A stretch of DNA of 64,000 nucleotides from Pseudomonas saponiphila (GTDB lineage: Bacteria; Pseudomonadota; Gammaproteobacteria; Pseudomonadales; Pseudomonadaceae): the NCBI RefSeq assembly GCF_900105185.1, contig NZ_FNTJ01000001.1, positions 4,360,501 through 4,424,500 on the forward strand, written 5' to 3'. Below are positions 1 through 14,424 of the stretch, piece after piece. Position numbers and translations under genes: made by a program. Each line of letters starts with the position of its first letter. Position 1 is the first letter of the stretch. Under the pieces are notes generated by a model, which was given only the letters and a program-made list of their open reading frames with translations, did not search any database and had not been told where the DNA came from.

Positions 1-2521
1 CCTTGGTCTTGCGGCTATAGCGCACCACCGCAGGGCGTCCCTCGGGATCCTTCTTCGGTGCTTCGCAGAGGAAGTGGTACTTCGGATCAATTTCGTCCTT
101 GTGCGGGATCAACTCCAGCACCAACGGCGCTCGGGTTTCACGGTTTTTCGGGAACTGGCTGGCAGCCAGGAACAACCCCGAAGCACCGTCGCGCAGGATG
201 TAGGTGTCGTTGACCTTCTCGCATTTCAGCTCAGGCATCTTCACCGGATCCATCTTCGGCGGCGCCGCGTCACCGCTTTTCAGCAGCTTGCGGGTGTTCT
301 TGCAAGTGGCGTTGGTGCAACCGAAGAACTTGCCGAAACGACCGGTCTTGAGCTGCATCTCGCTGCCGCACTTGTCGCATTCCAGGCTCGGGCCTTCATA
401 GCCCTTGATCCGGTAGCTGCCCTCTTCGATCTCGTAGCCGGCGCAATCCGGGTTGTTGCCGCAGATGTGCAGCTTGCGCTTTTCATCCAGCAGGTAAGCG
501 TCCATCGCCGTGCTGCAGATCGGGCAACGGTGCTTGCCGCGCAAAACCAGGGATTCCGATTCACCCTCGTCGTCGGCGGCAATCTCGTCACCCGGCACCA
601 GGTTGACGGTGGCCTTGCAACGCTCCTTGGGCGGCAGGCTGTAGCCCGAGCAACCGAGGAACACACCGGTGGACGCGGTACGAATCTGCATCGGCCGGCC
701 ACAGGTCTGGCAGGGAATATCGGTCATTACCGGCTGGTTGGCGCGCATGCCGCTTTCGGCGCCCTCGGCCACTTCGAGTTTCTTCTTGAAGTCGCCGTAG
801 AACTCGTCAAGGACGTTCTTCCAGTCGCGCTCGCCCTGGGCCACGTCATCGAGGTTCTCTTCCATGCCGGCGGTGAAGCCGTAGTCCATCAGGTTGGAGA
901 AACTTTCAGAGAGACGCTCGGTGACGATGTCACCCATCTTTTCCGAATAGAACCGACGGTTGTGCAGGGTGACGTAGCCACGGTCCTGAATGGTCGAAAT
1001 GATCGCCGCATAGGTCGAAGGACGACCGATGCCGCGTTTTTCCATTTCCTTCACCAGGCTGGCTTCGGAGTAACGCGCCGGCGGCTTGGTGAAGTGCTGG
1101 CTCGGATCGAGCTTGATCAGCTTCAGTACTTCGCCCTGGGCCATTTCCGGCAGTACATCGTCGTCGCCCGGCTTGGCCATTTGCGGCATCACACGGGTGT
1201 AACCGTCGAACTTGAGGATACGGCCCTTGGCACGCAGCTCGAAGTCGCCAGCGGCAACACTGACGGTGGTGGAGAGGTATTGCGCCGGCAACATCTGGCA
1301 GGCGACGAACTGGCGCCAGATCAGCTCGTAGAGCCGCTCGGCATCACGTTCCATGCCCGACAGCTTGCTCGGATGGGTGTTGACGTCGGACGGACGAATC
1401 GCTTCGTGCGCCTCCTGGGCCCCTTCCTTGCTGCTGTAGACGTTGGGCGAGGCCGGCAGGTACTTGTTGCCGAACTCGTCTTCGATATAGGTCCGCGCCA
1501 TCGCCACGGCATCAGCCGAGAGGTTGGTGGAGTCGGTACGCATGTAGGTGATGTAGCCGGCTTCATACAGACGCTGGGCCATCATCATGGTCTTCTTCAC
1601 CCCGAAGCCCAGGCGGTTGCTCGCGGCCTGCTGCAGGGTGGAAGTGATGAACGGCGCCGACGGCTTGCTGCTGGTGGGCTTGTCTTCACGCTTGGCGACG
1701 CTGTAGGCCGAGGCCTTGAGCTTCTCCAGAGCAGCCATGGCCTGGGTTTCGTTGAGCGGCTTGAAGGCTTCACCGTTCTCGCGAGCCACCTCAAAGCGCA
1801 CCTTCGAGCCCTTGGCGGTGCCCAGGTCGGCGTGAACTTCCCAGTACTCTTCCGGAATGAAGGCGCGAATCTCACGCTCGCGCTCCACCACCAGCTTCAC
1901 GGCTACCGACTGCACACGACCGGCGGACAGGCCTCGGGCAATCTTCGCCCACAGCAGCGGCGAGACCATGTAGCCCACCACACGGTCAAGAAAGCGACGG
2001 GCCTGCTGAGCGTTGACCCGATGAATGTCCAGCTCGCCCGGCTGGGAGAAGGCTTCCTGGATGGCCTTCTTGGTGATTTCGTTGAACACCACGCGCTTGT
2101 AGCGGCTGTCATCACCGCCGATGGCTTCCCGCAGGTGCCAGGCGATGGCTTCCCCTTCGCGGTCCAAGTCCGTTGCGAGATAGATGGTGTCGGCATCCTT
2201 GGCAAGGCGGCGCAGCTCTTCGATGACCTTTTCCTTGCCAGGAAGGATTTCGTACTTGGCTTTCCAGCCGTGCTCGGGGTCCACGCCCATGCGCGACACC
2301 AGCTGCTTGCGCGCTTTTTCCTTCGGCGACAGGGCCGGGGCTTCGCCCGCAGCGGCCTTGCCACGCTTGGCGGCAGGTTCCTTGGCGGCACTGGCCGAAC
2401 CGCTGGTGGGCAGGTCTCGGATATGGCCGATACTCGACTTCACCACGTATTGGTTGCCCAAGTACTTGTTGATGGTCTTGGCCTTAGCCGGGGATTCCAC
2501 AATGACCAGCGATTTGCCCAT
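1..2521 (-). CDS. topA: DNA topoisomerase I (3' end cut by window edge)
   Basis: Type IA topoisomerase that relaxes negative supercoils by single-strand passage. The reading frame starts at ATG 2521 ([17 protein letters not shown], Toprim domain) and is still open at base 1, giving about 840 residues, so only a short C-terminal piece is missing. The catalytic tyrosine sits in [10 protein letters not shown] near residue 325. The C-terminal part carries several four-cysteine zinc ribbons ([24 protein letters not shown]). Compared with my memory of E. coli TopA there is an extra Ala/Lys-rich insert around residues 40-70, between the Toprim start and [13 protein letters not shown], which I believe is common in Pseudomonas. 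The start is supported by a good promoter just upstream. Family assignment is secure. Confidence 0.97.
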   Translation of the reverse strand, partial: MGKSLVIVESPAKAKTINKYLGNQYVVKSSIGHIRDLPTSGSASAAKEPAAKRGKAAAGEAPALSPKEKARKQLVSRMGVDPEHGWKAKYEILPGKEKVIEELRRLAKDADTIYLATDLDREGEAIAWHLREAIGGDDSRYKRVVFNEITKKAIQEAFSQPGELDIHRVNAQQARRFLDRVVGYMVSPLLWAKIARGLSAGRVQSVAVKLVVEREREIRAFIPEEYWEVHADLGTAKGSKVRFEVARENGEAFKPLNETQAMAALEKLKASAYSVAKREDKPTSSKPSAPFITSTLQQAASNRLGFGVKKTMMMAQRLYEAGYITYMRTDSTNLSADAVAMARTYIEDEFGNKYLPASPNVYSSKEGAQEAHEAIRPSDVNTHPSKLSGMERDAERLYELIWRQFVACQMLPAQYLSTTVSVAAGDFELRAKGRILKFDGYTRVMPQMAKPGDDDVLPEMAQGEVLKLIKLDPSQHFTKPPARYSEASLVKEMEKRGIGRPSTYAAIISTIQDRGYVTLHNRRFYSEKMGDIVTERLSESFSNLMDYGFTAGMEENLDDVAQGERDWKNVLDEFYGDFKKKLEVAEGAESGMRANQPVMTDIPCQTCGRPMQIRTASTGVFLGCSGYSLPPKERCKATVNLVPGDEIAADDEGESESLVLRGKHRCPICSTAMDAYLLDEKRKLHICGNNPDCAGYEIEEGSYRIKGYEGPSLECDKCGSEMQLKTGRFGKFFGCTNATCKNTRKLLKSGDAAPPKMDPVKMPELKCEKVNDTYILRDGASGLFLAASQFPKNRETRAPLVLELIPHKDEIDPKYHFLCEAPKKDPEGRPAVVRYSRKTK

Positions 2522-2581
2522 GGATCGGAAAATTCCTGAATTCGAGAAGAGAAAGGCGGTTGGCGCCTGACGCGGCCCCGC

Positions 2582-2610
2582 TATATATAGTGGCAACAAG
2601 GTGAGGTCAA
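2582..2610 (-). promoter_or_regulatory. Sigma-70 promoter of topA
   Basis: On the minus strand TTGACC (2605-2610) and TATATA (2582-2587) are separated by exactly 17 bases and lie about 60 bases ahead of the topA start. This is close to the consensus TTGACA-17-TATAAT. It is a sequence match only. Confidence 0.65.
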
Positions 2611-2635
2611 GCGCAGGGTGCTGCGCGACCGGCAC

Positions 2636-2872
2636 TTATGCCGGTGAAAAAAGACTGGGTTCGGCCTGCACCAAAGCAAAGCGTGGGACCTGCTCGCCGT
2701 CAACTTCGACCGACTCCAGGAACATGCTCAAGGGTCGCACCCAAAAACCGTAATCCCCATACAGGGCTTGATAGAACACCACTTCTTCTTCCGTTTCCGA
2801 GTGCCGCGCCACGCTGAAAACGCGATACTGCGGCCCCTTGTAATGCTGATAGAGCCCGGGTTGTAACTGCAT
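2636..2872 (-). CDS. DUF1653 domain protein
   Basis: Small 78-residue protein whose whole length matches the DUF1653 pattern as I know it: PGLYQHYKG near the N-terminus, VARHSETEEEVVFYQALYG in the middle and WVRPLSMF near residue 50. Function is unknown; the family is soluble and widespread in proteobacteria. I place the start at the internal ATG 2872 (MQLQPGLYQHY), preceded by GAGG about 10 bases upstream, because the longer reading would run back into the fadA terminator. It follows fadA on the same strand, but the terminator between them suggests separate transcription. Confidence 0.8.
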   Translation of the reverse strand: MQLQPGLYQHYKGPQYRVFSVARHSETEEEVVFYQALYGDYGFWVRPLSMFLESVEVDGEQVPRFALVQAEPSLFSPA

Positions 2873-2923
2873 GCTCTGGCCCTCGTGCAATTCTTTGCAA
2901 AATAAAAACAAATAAACCCGCAG

Positions 2924-2953
2924 AAAAACAAAAACCGGGGCACAGGGCCCCGG
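2924..2953 (-). terminator. Rho-independent terminator of fadBA
   Basis: On the minus strand a CCGGGG/CCCCGG stem is followed by a T-rich tract (seen as an A-rich tract at 2924-2934 on the plus strand). It lies directly after the fadA stop, so it ends the fadBA transcript. Confidence 0.75.
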
Positions 2954-2971
2954 CTTCCATCCACCCAACGC

Positions 2972-4162
<1,191 letters not shown>

Positions 4163-4175
4163 CTAGTGTGGGCGC

Positions 4176-6323
<2,148 letters not shown>

Positions 6324-6548
6324 CAACTGATCTCCACGATATGGAAGCTGAACAGTACACGTCGGACGCTGACTTCTGGCTTGGCACTAACGTCACCGTC
6401 GATGCTAACGCCATTCCGCCAGGCACACCCGCCAACGCGATAGTCGGGATTCTGTACAGAGCTGCCTGCGATGCAAACGCTCATTTCATACGCCCGTTTG
6501 ATTTGGGTACGCCACATTCAGGGAAAATCCGACAATTGTCAATCGTAC

Positions 6549-6561
6549 AAAACACTGTTTG
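6549..6561. promoter_or_regulatory. PsrA-like operator upstream of fadB
   Basis: The sequence AAAACACTGTTTG fits the PsrA consensus (G/C)AAAC-N2-4-GTTT(G/C) except at the first base. PsrA is a TetR-family fatty-acid-responsive repressor known to control the fadBA5 operon in P. aeruginosa. The site lies just upstream of a perfect minus-strand TTGACA (6537-6542), a suitable place to control fadB transcription. The -10 at the expected spacing is weak (GAATGT). Confidence 0.5.
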
Positions 6562-6756
6562 AAACGCGACTTTGCGGTCACTTCATCGTTCCCCGGACCT
6601 TCAACACGGCCCCGCATTCAAGGCCATTCATAGGATCAATATTTAGAAAAATCTCCCTAAATCCCCCGGCCTCCAGGAGCAAGTGCGACTAAGCTGGGGA
6701 TATATCTGAAGAAATGACCAGAAAACATTTATCGAATAAAGCCACTGCCCAGACAG

Positions 6757-6780
6757 CAAAAAGCCACCCGAAGGTGGCTC
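6757..6780 (-). terminator. Rho-independent terminator
   Basis: An AGCCACC/GGTGGCT stem with a CGAA loop is followed on the minus strand by a run of T. It lies about 95 bases after the stop of the minus-strand gene that ends at 6876. Confidence 0.65.
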
Positions 6781-6811
6781 CAACTCGATTACCGGCCTGC
6801 CTGGCCATCCC

Positions 6812-6837
6812 GCCCGATGTTGAGTCGGGCTTTTTAT
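6812..6837 (+). terminator. Orphan plus-strand terminator
   Basis: A GCCCGA/TCGGGC stem is followed by TTTTTATT on the plus strand. No plus-strand gene precedes it, which suggests an unannotated short transcript ending here. Confidence 0.6.
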
Positions 6838-6875
6838 TGCCCGGCGCCCAGCACTGGACGCGCTCCTCGAAGGCC

Positions 6876-7313
6876 TCAGGCCAAGGCCTTGAGCACCGAG
6901 GCGATGCTCTCCAGCACACTGACCTCGCCACGCTCGTTCCAGTACAGGGCAATCAGTTGCTTGTCCGCTTCAACCTTGAACACTCCGGATGGCAACGCTT
7001 GCAGGTGCTGGAGCAACAACTCGTCGACACAAGGCTCACGCCATTGATTGACCCAGCAACCGGGGGCTGTCTGCCAGTAACTCCAGCAGGCCGATTGCGC
7101 GCTGCGCCGCGGGCGGTGGTACTGCGGGCACGGATTGGGGGGCTCCTGCCCCAGCCAGTGCGGCCACTCCTGAGGCGCCAGCTGCATGGCCAGGCCCATA
7201 CGCCGCGCCTCCATGCGCAAGGCGATCAGGCCGCTCTGGCGACGCGAGGGACGCAACCACGCCAGCGGACTCAGAACCACCGCAAGGATTGACACCACTA
7301 TCCAGACCGTCAT
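6876..7313 (-). CDS. Conserved membrane-anchored hypothetical protein
   Basis: A 145-residue protein with one N-terminal membrane segment (about residues 2-19, VWIVVSILAVVLSPLAWL), a basic patch (RPSRRQ) and a soluble tail rich in tryptophan and cysteine. The pattern suggests a protein anchored in the inner membrane with the positive patch inside. I do not recognise a named domain. GAGAG lies 7 bases before the ATG at 7313. It is divergent from the universal stress protein gene across about 100 bases and ends near a minus-strand terminator. Its codon use matches its neighbours, so it is likely a real gene of unknown role. Confidence 0.7.
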   Translation of the reverse strand: MTVWIVVSILAVVLSPLAWLRPSRRQSGLIALRMEARRMGLAMQLAPQEWPHWLGQEPPNPCPQYHRPRRSAQSACWSYWQTAPGCWVNQWREPCVDELLLQHLQALPSGVFKVEADKQLIALYWNERGEVSVLESIASVLKALA

Positions 7314-7414
7314 ATCAGTACTCTCGATTTTTTGATGAGCGGGGCCTGGGCGAAACCAACCCGCTTGAAAGCAGCCATACTTGAAGCTATTGCAATCCTC
7401 AGGAGGAGCACCTC

Positions 7415-7852
7415 ATGTCCTACCACCATATTCTGGTCGCCGTAGATCTAACCGAAGAGTGCGATCCTGTTATCCACCGCGCTCGCGAGCTGTCGGTGAG
7501 CAGTGGTGCCAAGCTGTCCCTGGTGCATATCGTCGAACCCATGGCCATGGCCTTCGGCGGCGATGTGCCCATGGACCTCTCGCAGCTGCAGCAGCAACAG
7601 TTCGACCAGGCCAGGGAGCGCCTGGACCGGCTGATCCACAAGTACCCGGAGCTGACCAAGGAATACAGCCACCTGACTTATGGACAGCCGCGCCAGGAGA
7701 TTCACCATCTGGCCAAGGAACAGGCATGCGACCTGATCGTGGTCGGCAGCCATGGCCGCCACGGCCTGGCGCTGTTACTGGGTTCCACCGCCAATGACGT
7801 TCTCCACGGCGCGCCTTGTGACGTGCTGGCAGTGCACCTGGCCAAGCGCTGA
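7415..7852 (+). CDS. Universal stress protein, UspA family
   Basis: A 145-residue single-domain Usp protein. The N-terminal strand ILVAVDLTEE holds the nucleotide-facing Asp, and the C-terminal ATP-binding signature G-x2-G-x9-G-S/T is seen in GSHGRHGLALLLGSTAND. Such proteins bind ATP and support survival in stasis or oxygen limitation. A strong ribosome site (AGGAGGAGC) precedes the ATG. No clear Anr box is present in the 100 bases upstream, although several Pseudomonas usp genes depend on Anr. It converges with uup across a shared terminator. Confidence 0.9.
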   Translation: MSYHHILVAVDLTEECDPVIHRARELSVSSGAKLSLVHIVEPMAMAFGGDVPMDLSQLQQQQFDQARERLDRLIHKYPELTKEYSHLTYGQPRQEIHHLAKEQACDLIVVGSHGRHGLALLLGSTANDVLHGAPCDVLAVHLAKR

Positions 7853-7883
7853 ACACCACCGCCGACACGCCTGCAGCCTCGAC

Positions 7884-7915
7884 AAAAAGCCCGACTCTGA
7901 AGTCGGGCTTTTTTG
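7884..7915. terminator. Bidirectional terminator between the usp gene and uup
   Basis: A near-perfect GCCCGACT/AGTCGGGC stem is flanked by AAAAA on the left and TTTTTT on the right, so it can end transcripts from both converging genes. Confidence 0.8.
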
Positions 7916-7930
7916 TTACTCAGCGGTCAT

Positions 7931-9853
<1,923 letters not shown>

Positions 9854-10066
9854 GTTCTTCTCCAAAAACCGGGCGCGCATTCTACCTGACTTGAGCCCGC
9901 ATAAGGCCGGCTATTTCGCCGCCGGCCACCGCCGAGACACTTTTGTTGCCAACTGATGCCGAGGGTTCGGCAAAGCTTTCACCGGTTGCTGGCAAAAGGC
10001 TAAGCTAGTGAGCAATCAGTGTTGGCCTTGTCGGCACTTGTCATGATTTCTCTGCCCGGATGTCTC

Positions 10067-11995
10067 ATGCGCAGTCGCCTTTTCAGTGTTTTATCTTGCC
10101 TGCTTCTCACCGCCGCAGCCGTCCAATCCGCCCAGGCGGCAGACCTGACTCTACAACGCCAGTATTACGATGAAGCCAAGCGCGCCCTGGCCAAGGGTGA
10201 TTCCGGCCCCTACTTCCGTTACGCCGATGCGCTGCGCGACTACCCGCTGGAACCCTACCTGGCCTATGACGAGCTGACCGCCCGGCTGAAATCCGCCAGC
10301 AACGCCGAGATCGAGAAGTTCCTCGCCGAACATGGCGACCTGCCCCAGGCCAACTGGATGAAACTGCGCTGGTTGCGCTGGCTGGCCGAACGCGGCGATT
10401 GGGCGACCTTCACCAAGTACTACGACCCTAAACTGAATTTCACCGAGCTGGACTGCCTCAACGGCCAGTACCAGCTGGGCCACAATCTCAAGGCAGAAGG
10501 CTACGCCGCCACCGAAAAGCTCTGGCTGACCGGCAAATCCCAACCGGCCGCTTGTGACGCCTTGTTCGCGCAATGGGCCGCCGAAGGCCAACTGACCGAA
10601 CAAAAACGCTGGCAACGGGCCAAACTGGCCGCCGAGGCGCGCAACTATCCACTGGCCAACAGCCTGGTGAAAAGCATGACCACACTTGCGCCTCAGGGTC
10701 GCCTGCTGGTCGATGTGGCGCAAAAACCCGAACTGCTGAGCCAGCCCTCGCGCTTCCAGCCGACCGATGAGGCCATGTCCGATGTGGTCGGCCTAGGCCT
10801 GCGCCGGCTGGCACGCCAGGACCCGGACAAGGCCATGGCCCTGCTGGACGGCTATGCCAGCAGCATGCACTTCTCCCGTGACGAAAAAGTGGCGATTGCC
10901 CGTGAAATCGGCCTGACCCTGGCCCGGCGCTTCGACAGCCGCGCCCTGGACGTGATGACCAAGTACGACCCGGAGCTGCGCGACAACACCGTGTCCGAAT
11001 GGCGCCTGCGCCTGCTGTTGCGCCTGGCACGCTGGGAGGATGCCTATCAGTTGACCCGCAAGCTGCCTCAGGACCTGGCCACCACCAACCGCTGGCGCTA
11101 CTGGCAGGCTCGCAGCCTGGAACTGGCCCAACCGCAAAACCCTCAGGCCCAGGTGCTGTTCAAGGGGCTGGCCCGGGAGCGGGACTTCTATGGCTTCCTT
11201 GCCGCCGATCACGCCAAGGCTCCCTATCAGTTGAACAACCAACCGCTGATGCTGAGCCAGGCGATCATCAACAAAGTCCGCAATACCCCGGGCGTGCGCC
11301 GCGCCCTGGAGTTTCATGCCCGAGGCCAGATCGTCGACGGACGCCGCGAGTGGTACCACGTCAGTCGGCACTTCAACCGCGACGAGATGGTGGCCCAGGC
11401 CAGACTAGCCTACGACCTGAAATGGTACTTCCCGGCCATCCGCACCATCAGCCAGGCCCAATACTGGGATGACCTGGACATCCGTTTCCCAATGGCCCAC
11501 CGCGACACCCTGGTGCGCGAAGCCAAGGTCCGCGGCCTGCATTCCAGCTGGGTGTTCGCCATCACCCGCCAGGAAAGCGCCTTCATGGACGACGCCCGCT
11601 CCCACGTCGGCGCCAGCGGCCTGATGCAACTGATGCCCGGCACCGCCAAGGAAACCGCGCGCAAGTTCAGCATCCCCCTGGCCTCGCCCCAGCAGGTGCT
11701 CGACCCGGACAAGAACATCCAACTGGGCGCCGCCTACCTGAGCCAGGTGCACAGCCAGTTCAACGGCAACCGGGTGCTGGCCTCGGCGGCCTACAACGCC
11801 GGTCCCGGGCGGGTACGCCAATGGCTCAAGGGCGCCGATCACCTGAGTTTCGATGTGTGGGTGGAAAGCATCCCCTTCGACGAAACCCGCCAGTACGTCC
11901 AGAACGTGCTGTCGTACTCGGTGATCTATGGCCAGAAGCTCAACTCACCGCAGCCGCTGGTGGACTGGCATGAGCGCTACTTCGACGACCAGTGA
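10067..11995 (+). CDS. slt: Soluble lytic murein transglycosylase
   Basis: Periplasmic enzyme that cleaves peptidoglycan to 1,6-anhydromuropeptides. It has 642 residues, with a signal peptide (MRSRLFSVLSCLLLTAAAVQ, then AQAA), a long alpha-superhelical middle and a C-terminal lysozyme-like domain. The catalytic glutamate is in RQESAF, followed by SGLMQLMPGTA and AAYNAGPGRVRQW. Length and order match Slt70. I placed the start at ATG 10067, which begins the signal peptide directly. The gene stands alone and ends in a strong terminator. Confidence 0.93.
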   Translation: MRSRLFSVLSCLLLTAAAVQSAQAADLTLQRQYYDEAKRALAKGDSGPYFRYADALRDYPLEPYLAYDELTARLKSASNAEIEKFLAEHGDLPQANWMKLRWLRWLAERGDWATFTKYYDPKLNFTELDCLNGQYQLGHNLKAEGYAATEKLWLTGKSQPAACDALFAQWAAEGQLTEQKRWQRAKLAAEARNYPLANSLVKSMTTLAPQGRLLVDVAQKPELLSQPSRFQPTDEAMSDVVGLGLRRLARQDPDKAMALLDGYASSMHFSRDEKVAIAREIGLTLARRFDSRALDVMTKYDPELRDNTVSEWRLRLLLRLARWEDAYQLTRKLPQDLATTNRWRYWQARSLELAQPQNPQAQVLFKGLARERDFYGFLAADHAKAPYQLNNQPLMLSQAIINKVRNTPGVRRALEFHARGQIVDGRREWYHVSRHFNRDEMVAQARLAYDLKWYFPAIRTISQAQYWDDLDIRFPMAHRDTLVREAKVRGLHSSWVFAITRQESAFMDDARSHVGASGLMQLMPGTAKETARKFSIPLASPQQVLDPDKNIQLGAAYLSQVHSQFNGNRVLASAAYNAGPGRVRQWLKGADHLSFDVWVESIPFDETRQYVQNVLSYSVIYGQKLNSPQPLVDWHERYFDDQ

Positions 11996-12011
11996 AACCC
12001 GGCACTCCACA

Positions 12012-12037
12012 AGCCCGCAGCGATGCGGGCTTTTTAT
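12012..12037 (+). terminator. Terminator of slt
   Basis: A GCCCGCA/TGCGGGC stem followed by TTTTTATT lies 17 bases after the slt stop. Confidence 0.8.
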
Positions 12038-12055
12038 TGGGCCCTCACCTACCGC

Positions 12056-12138
12056 AGCAGCTGGCTTGCCAGCGACGAAGCCTTCGCGCTCGGCGCCAGG
12101 CTGATGGGCACTTTCGCCGGCAAGCCGGCTCCTACACA
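12056..12138. repeat. REP doublet (inverted pair)
   Basis: Two REP-type units, one with GCTGGCTTGCCAGCGA and one with TCGCCGGCAAGCCGGCTC, face each other across about 35 bases. The right unit runs into the 3' end of the neighbouring ABC exporter gene, whose TAG stop is supplied by the CTA of the REP tail at 12132-12134. Confidence 0.75.
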
Positions 12139-13910
12139 GAGACCGGCGGGCCATCGCTGAATTGCAGGGCCGCCAGTCGCGCATACAGCGGACTGTTGGC
12201 GATCAGTTGCTGATGAGTCCCCACCGCCACCAGCTTGCCCTGTTCCATCACTGCAATGCGGTCGGCATTCTTCACCGTGGCCAGGCGATGGGCGATCACC
12301 AGAGTGGTGCGGTCCTTCATCAGGCTGGGCAAAGCCTGCTGGATCAGATGCTCGCTCTGCGCATCCAGGGCGCTGGTGGCCTCATCCAGCAACAGGATCG
12401 GCGCGTCCACCAACAGCGCCCGGGCTATGGCCAGGCGTTGCCGCTGGCCGCCGGAGAGCCCCATGCCGCCATCTCCCAGATGGGTTCGGTAACCATCGGG
12501 CATCTGCTCGATGAACTCGTGGGCATAGGCGATCCTCGCCGCCTCCTGAACCTCAGCCAGGGTCGCGCCAGGCATGCCGTAGCGGATGTTCTCTTCGATG
12601 CTGCCGTAGAACAGCGCCGGGTTCTGCGACACCAGGGCAAAACAGCGGCGCAGATCCTGCGGGTCGAGCTGGGTCAGGGGGACGCCGTCCAGCAGTATCC
12701 GCCCCCGCTGTGGATCGTAGAAACGCAGCAACAGGTCATAGAGCGTGGATTTGCCCGCTCCCGAAGGTCCTACCAGTGCCAGGGTTTCCCCGGCGCGCAC
12801 CGTCAGCGTCAAACCGTCGACAGCATAGCGATCAGGCCGCGACGGGTAGGCGAACCCCAGGTCCTCCAGTTGCAGATCACCGCGCACCTGCGCCGGCAGG
12901 CTCACCAGTCCGCTGTCGGGCGGCTGGATGCTGCTGTCCGCGCGCAGCAATTCGGCAATGCGTTCCGCCGCCCCCGCGGCCCGCTGCAACTCGCCAATCA
13001 CTTCACTCAAGGTGCCGAAGGCACTGCCGACGATCAGGCTGTAGAAGACGAACGCCGCCAGTTCACCGCCGGAAATGCGCCCGGCAATGACATCCATGCC
13101 ACCGACCCAGAGCATCACTCCCACCGCCCCCAGGACCAGGACAATCACCAGGGTAATCAGCCAGGCGCGCTGGACGATGCGCTTGCGCGCCGTATCGAAG
13201 GCCTCCTCCACCGTCACGGCGAAACGCTGTTCGTCCTGGATCTGGTGGTTATAGGCCTGGACCGTCTTGATCTGGCCCAGGGTTTCCGAGACGTAGCTGC
13301 CAACATCGGCGATCCGGTCCTGGCTCAGGCGCGACAGACTGCGGACCCGGCGACCGAAAATCAGAATCGGCGCCAGCACCAGCGGCAAGGCCACCACCAC
13401 GATACTGGTGAGCTTGGGGTTGGTGACAAACAGCAAGACAATGCCCCCCAGCACCATCAGCGCATTGCGCAGGAACAACGACAGCGAGGAGCCGATCACC
13501 GACTGCAGCAAGGTGGTGTCAGCCGTCAGTCGCGACTGGATCTCCGAGCTGCGATTGTTCTCGTAAAACCCGGGGTGCAGGTAGATCAGGTGATTGAACA
13601 CCTGGCGCCGGATGTCCGCCACACAGCGCTCGCCGATCCACGACACCAGGTAGAAACGCACAAAGGTGCCTACCGCCAGGGCCAGGACCAGCAGCAGGAA
13701 CAAGCCAATGGATTGATTCAGCAAATGCGGCGACTGGGTCATGAAGCCCTGGTCCACCAGCAGACGGATGCCCTGCCCCATGGACAGGGTGATGCCGGCA
13801 GTGACAATCAAGGCCAGCAAGGCGCCCAGCGCCTGCCAACGGTAGGGAGCGATAAAGCGGCTGGCCAGATGCAGCGCCCGGCGGTGACGAGAAGAGAGCA
13901 TGCAGTTCAT
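12132..13910 (-). CDS. MsbA-like ABC exporter (fused membrane and ATPase domains)
   Basis: Half-size ABC exporter of about 592 residues, acting as a dimer in the inner membrane. Six membrane segments fill roughly residues 20-320. The ATPase domain follows with Walker A GPSGAGKST, Q-loop SQNPALFYGS, signature LSGGQRQR and Walker B ILLLDEATSALD. The substrate could be lipid or drug and cannot be read from sequence. The start is uncertain: ATG 13910 (MNCMLSSRHRRAL) or ATG 13901; a GTG at 14015 is in frame but would add an unconserved-looking leader. The stop lies within a REP element. Confidence 0.88.
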   Translation of the reverse strand: MNCMLSSRHRRALHLASRFIAPYRWQALGALLALIVTAGITLSMGQGIRLLVDQGFMTQSPHLLNQSIGLFLLLVLALAVGTFVRFYLVSWIGERCVADIRRQVFNHLIYLHPGFYENNRSSEIQSRLTADTTLLQSVIGSSLSLFLRNALMVLGGIVLLFVTNPKLTSIVVVALPLVLAPILIFGRRVRSLSRLSQDRIADVGSYVSETLGQIKTVQAYNHQIQDEQRFAVTVEEAFDTARKRIVQRAWLITLVIVLVLGAVGVMLWVGGMDVIAGRISGGELAAFVFYSLIVGSAFGTLSEVIGELQRAAGAAERIAELLRADSSIQPPDSGLVSLPAQVRGDLQLEDLGFAYPSRPDRYAVDGLTLTVRAGETLALVGPSGAGKSTLYDLLLRFYDPQRGRILLDGVPLTQLDPQDLRRCFALVSQNPALFYGSIEENIRYGMPGATLAEVQEAARIAYAHEFIEQMPDGYRTHLGDGGMGLSGGQRQRLAIARALLVDAPILLLDEATSALDAQSEHLIQQALPSLMKDRTTLVIAHRLATVKNADRIAVMEQGKLVAVGTHQQLIANSPLYARLAALQFSDGPPVSV

Positions 13911-14169
13911 CCATTGACGCACCGGCGACTGATCCGCTGCAGCGGCGGCAACGAGATGAATTCGCAGGAACTTTGCTAAATCACAATGAGTCAGGTTGAT
14001 TATGACCGCTGACACTAGAGCCTAGAGATTATCGGTCTAATCTGTGGCTGGCACTCCCTGGGCATTTCTGGTGGAGTGAAGTGGCCGGGTCAGTCCTCGT
14101 GGCGGTCTGTAACAGCTTGGTCACCCGGCGATTCTAAAGTAAGCACACAACCTGATGAGGAGACAGGCC

Positions 14170-14349
14170 ATGTCCTTGCAACACAGCAGCAATGACAAGA
14201 TTCAAGTGATCCGTACCCAGCCAAACCAGTCTCTAGGGTGTGCCATCATCGACGCTCAGGGTCGCGAAGTACCTATTACTGAAGACATGATCCAGAACGC
14301 CTGCCGCGAACTGGAAAAGCGACTGGTCAAGCCTGCTCGGCAAGATTGA
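14170..14349 (+). CDS. Small conserved Pseudomonas protein (PA1571-like)
   Basis: A 59-residue soluble protein (MSLQHSSNDKIQVIRT...). GAGGAG lies about 8 bases before ATG 14170, and a strong terminator follows 22 bases after the stop, so it looks like a real single-gene unit. I recall a family of small Pseudomonas proteins of this kind named after PA1571; function is unknown. The C-terminal half (EDMIQNACRELEKRL) is predicted helical. An in-frame ATG at 14155 is less likely because it lies upstream of the ribosome site. Confidence 0.75.
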   Translation: MSLQHSSNDKIQVIRTQPNQSLGCAIIDAQGREVPITEDMIQNACRELEKRLVKPARQD

Positions 14350-14371
14350 CACATAGCCTCACGTCCTCTTG

Positions 14372-14396
14372 ACCCGGCCTTGTGGCCGGGTTTTTT
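14372..14396 (+). terminator. Terminator of the PA1571-like gene
   Basis: An ACCCGGCC/GGCCGGGT stem with a TTGT loop is followed by TTTTTT. Confidence 0.85.
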
Positions 14397-14424
14397 ATGC
14401 CCGCGCTTCAGGCTGCGAACGGGC

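Larger units (their letters stand above)
6324..6875. other. Intergenic region: fadB control region, possible small RNA, two terminators
   Basis: This stretch has no convincing protein gene. It holds a minus-strand TTGACA hexamer (6537-6542) with a PsrA-like palindrome next to it (6549-6561), a minus-strand terminator for the membrane-protein gene (6757-6780) and a plus-strand terminator at 6812-6837 with no known plus-strand gene before it. Reading frames at 6341-6692 lack ribosome sites and recognisable sequence. Confidence 0.6.

Noticed and set aside
74..2539. An 821-codon open frame on the plus strand opposite topA
   Set aside because: It mirrors the topA codons; the translation has no domain, no start context, and long antisense frames are expected in high-GC genes.
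7314..7414. Anr control of the universal stress protein
   Set aside because: One TTGAT half-site is present near 7331, but the partner half (GGGGC) does not match.
12040..12138. Phage attachment site or transposon end
   Set aside because: The inverted units are REP elements repeated elsewhere in the window; no recombinase gene is near.
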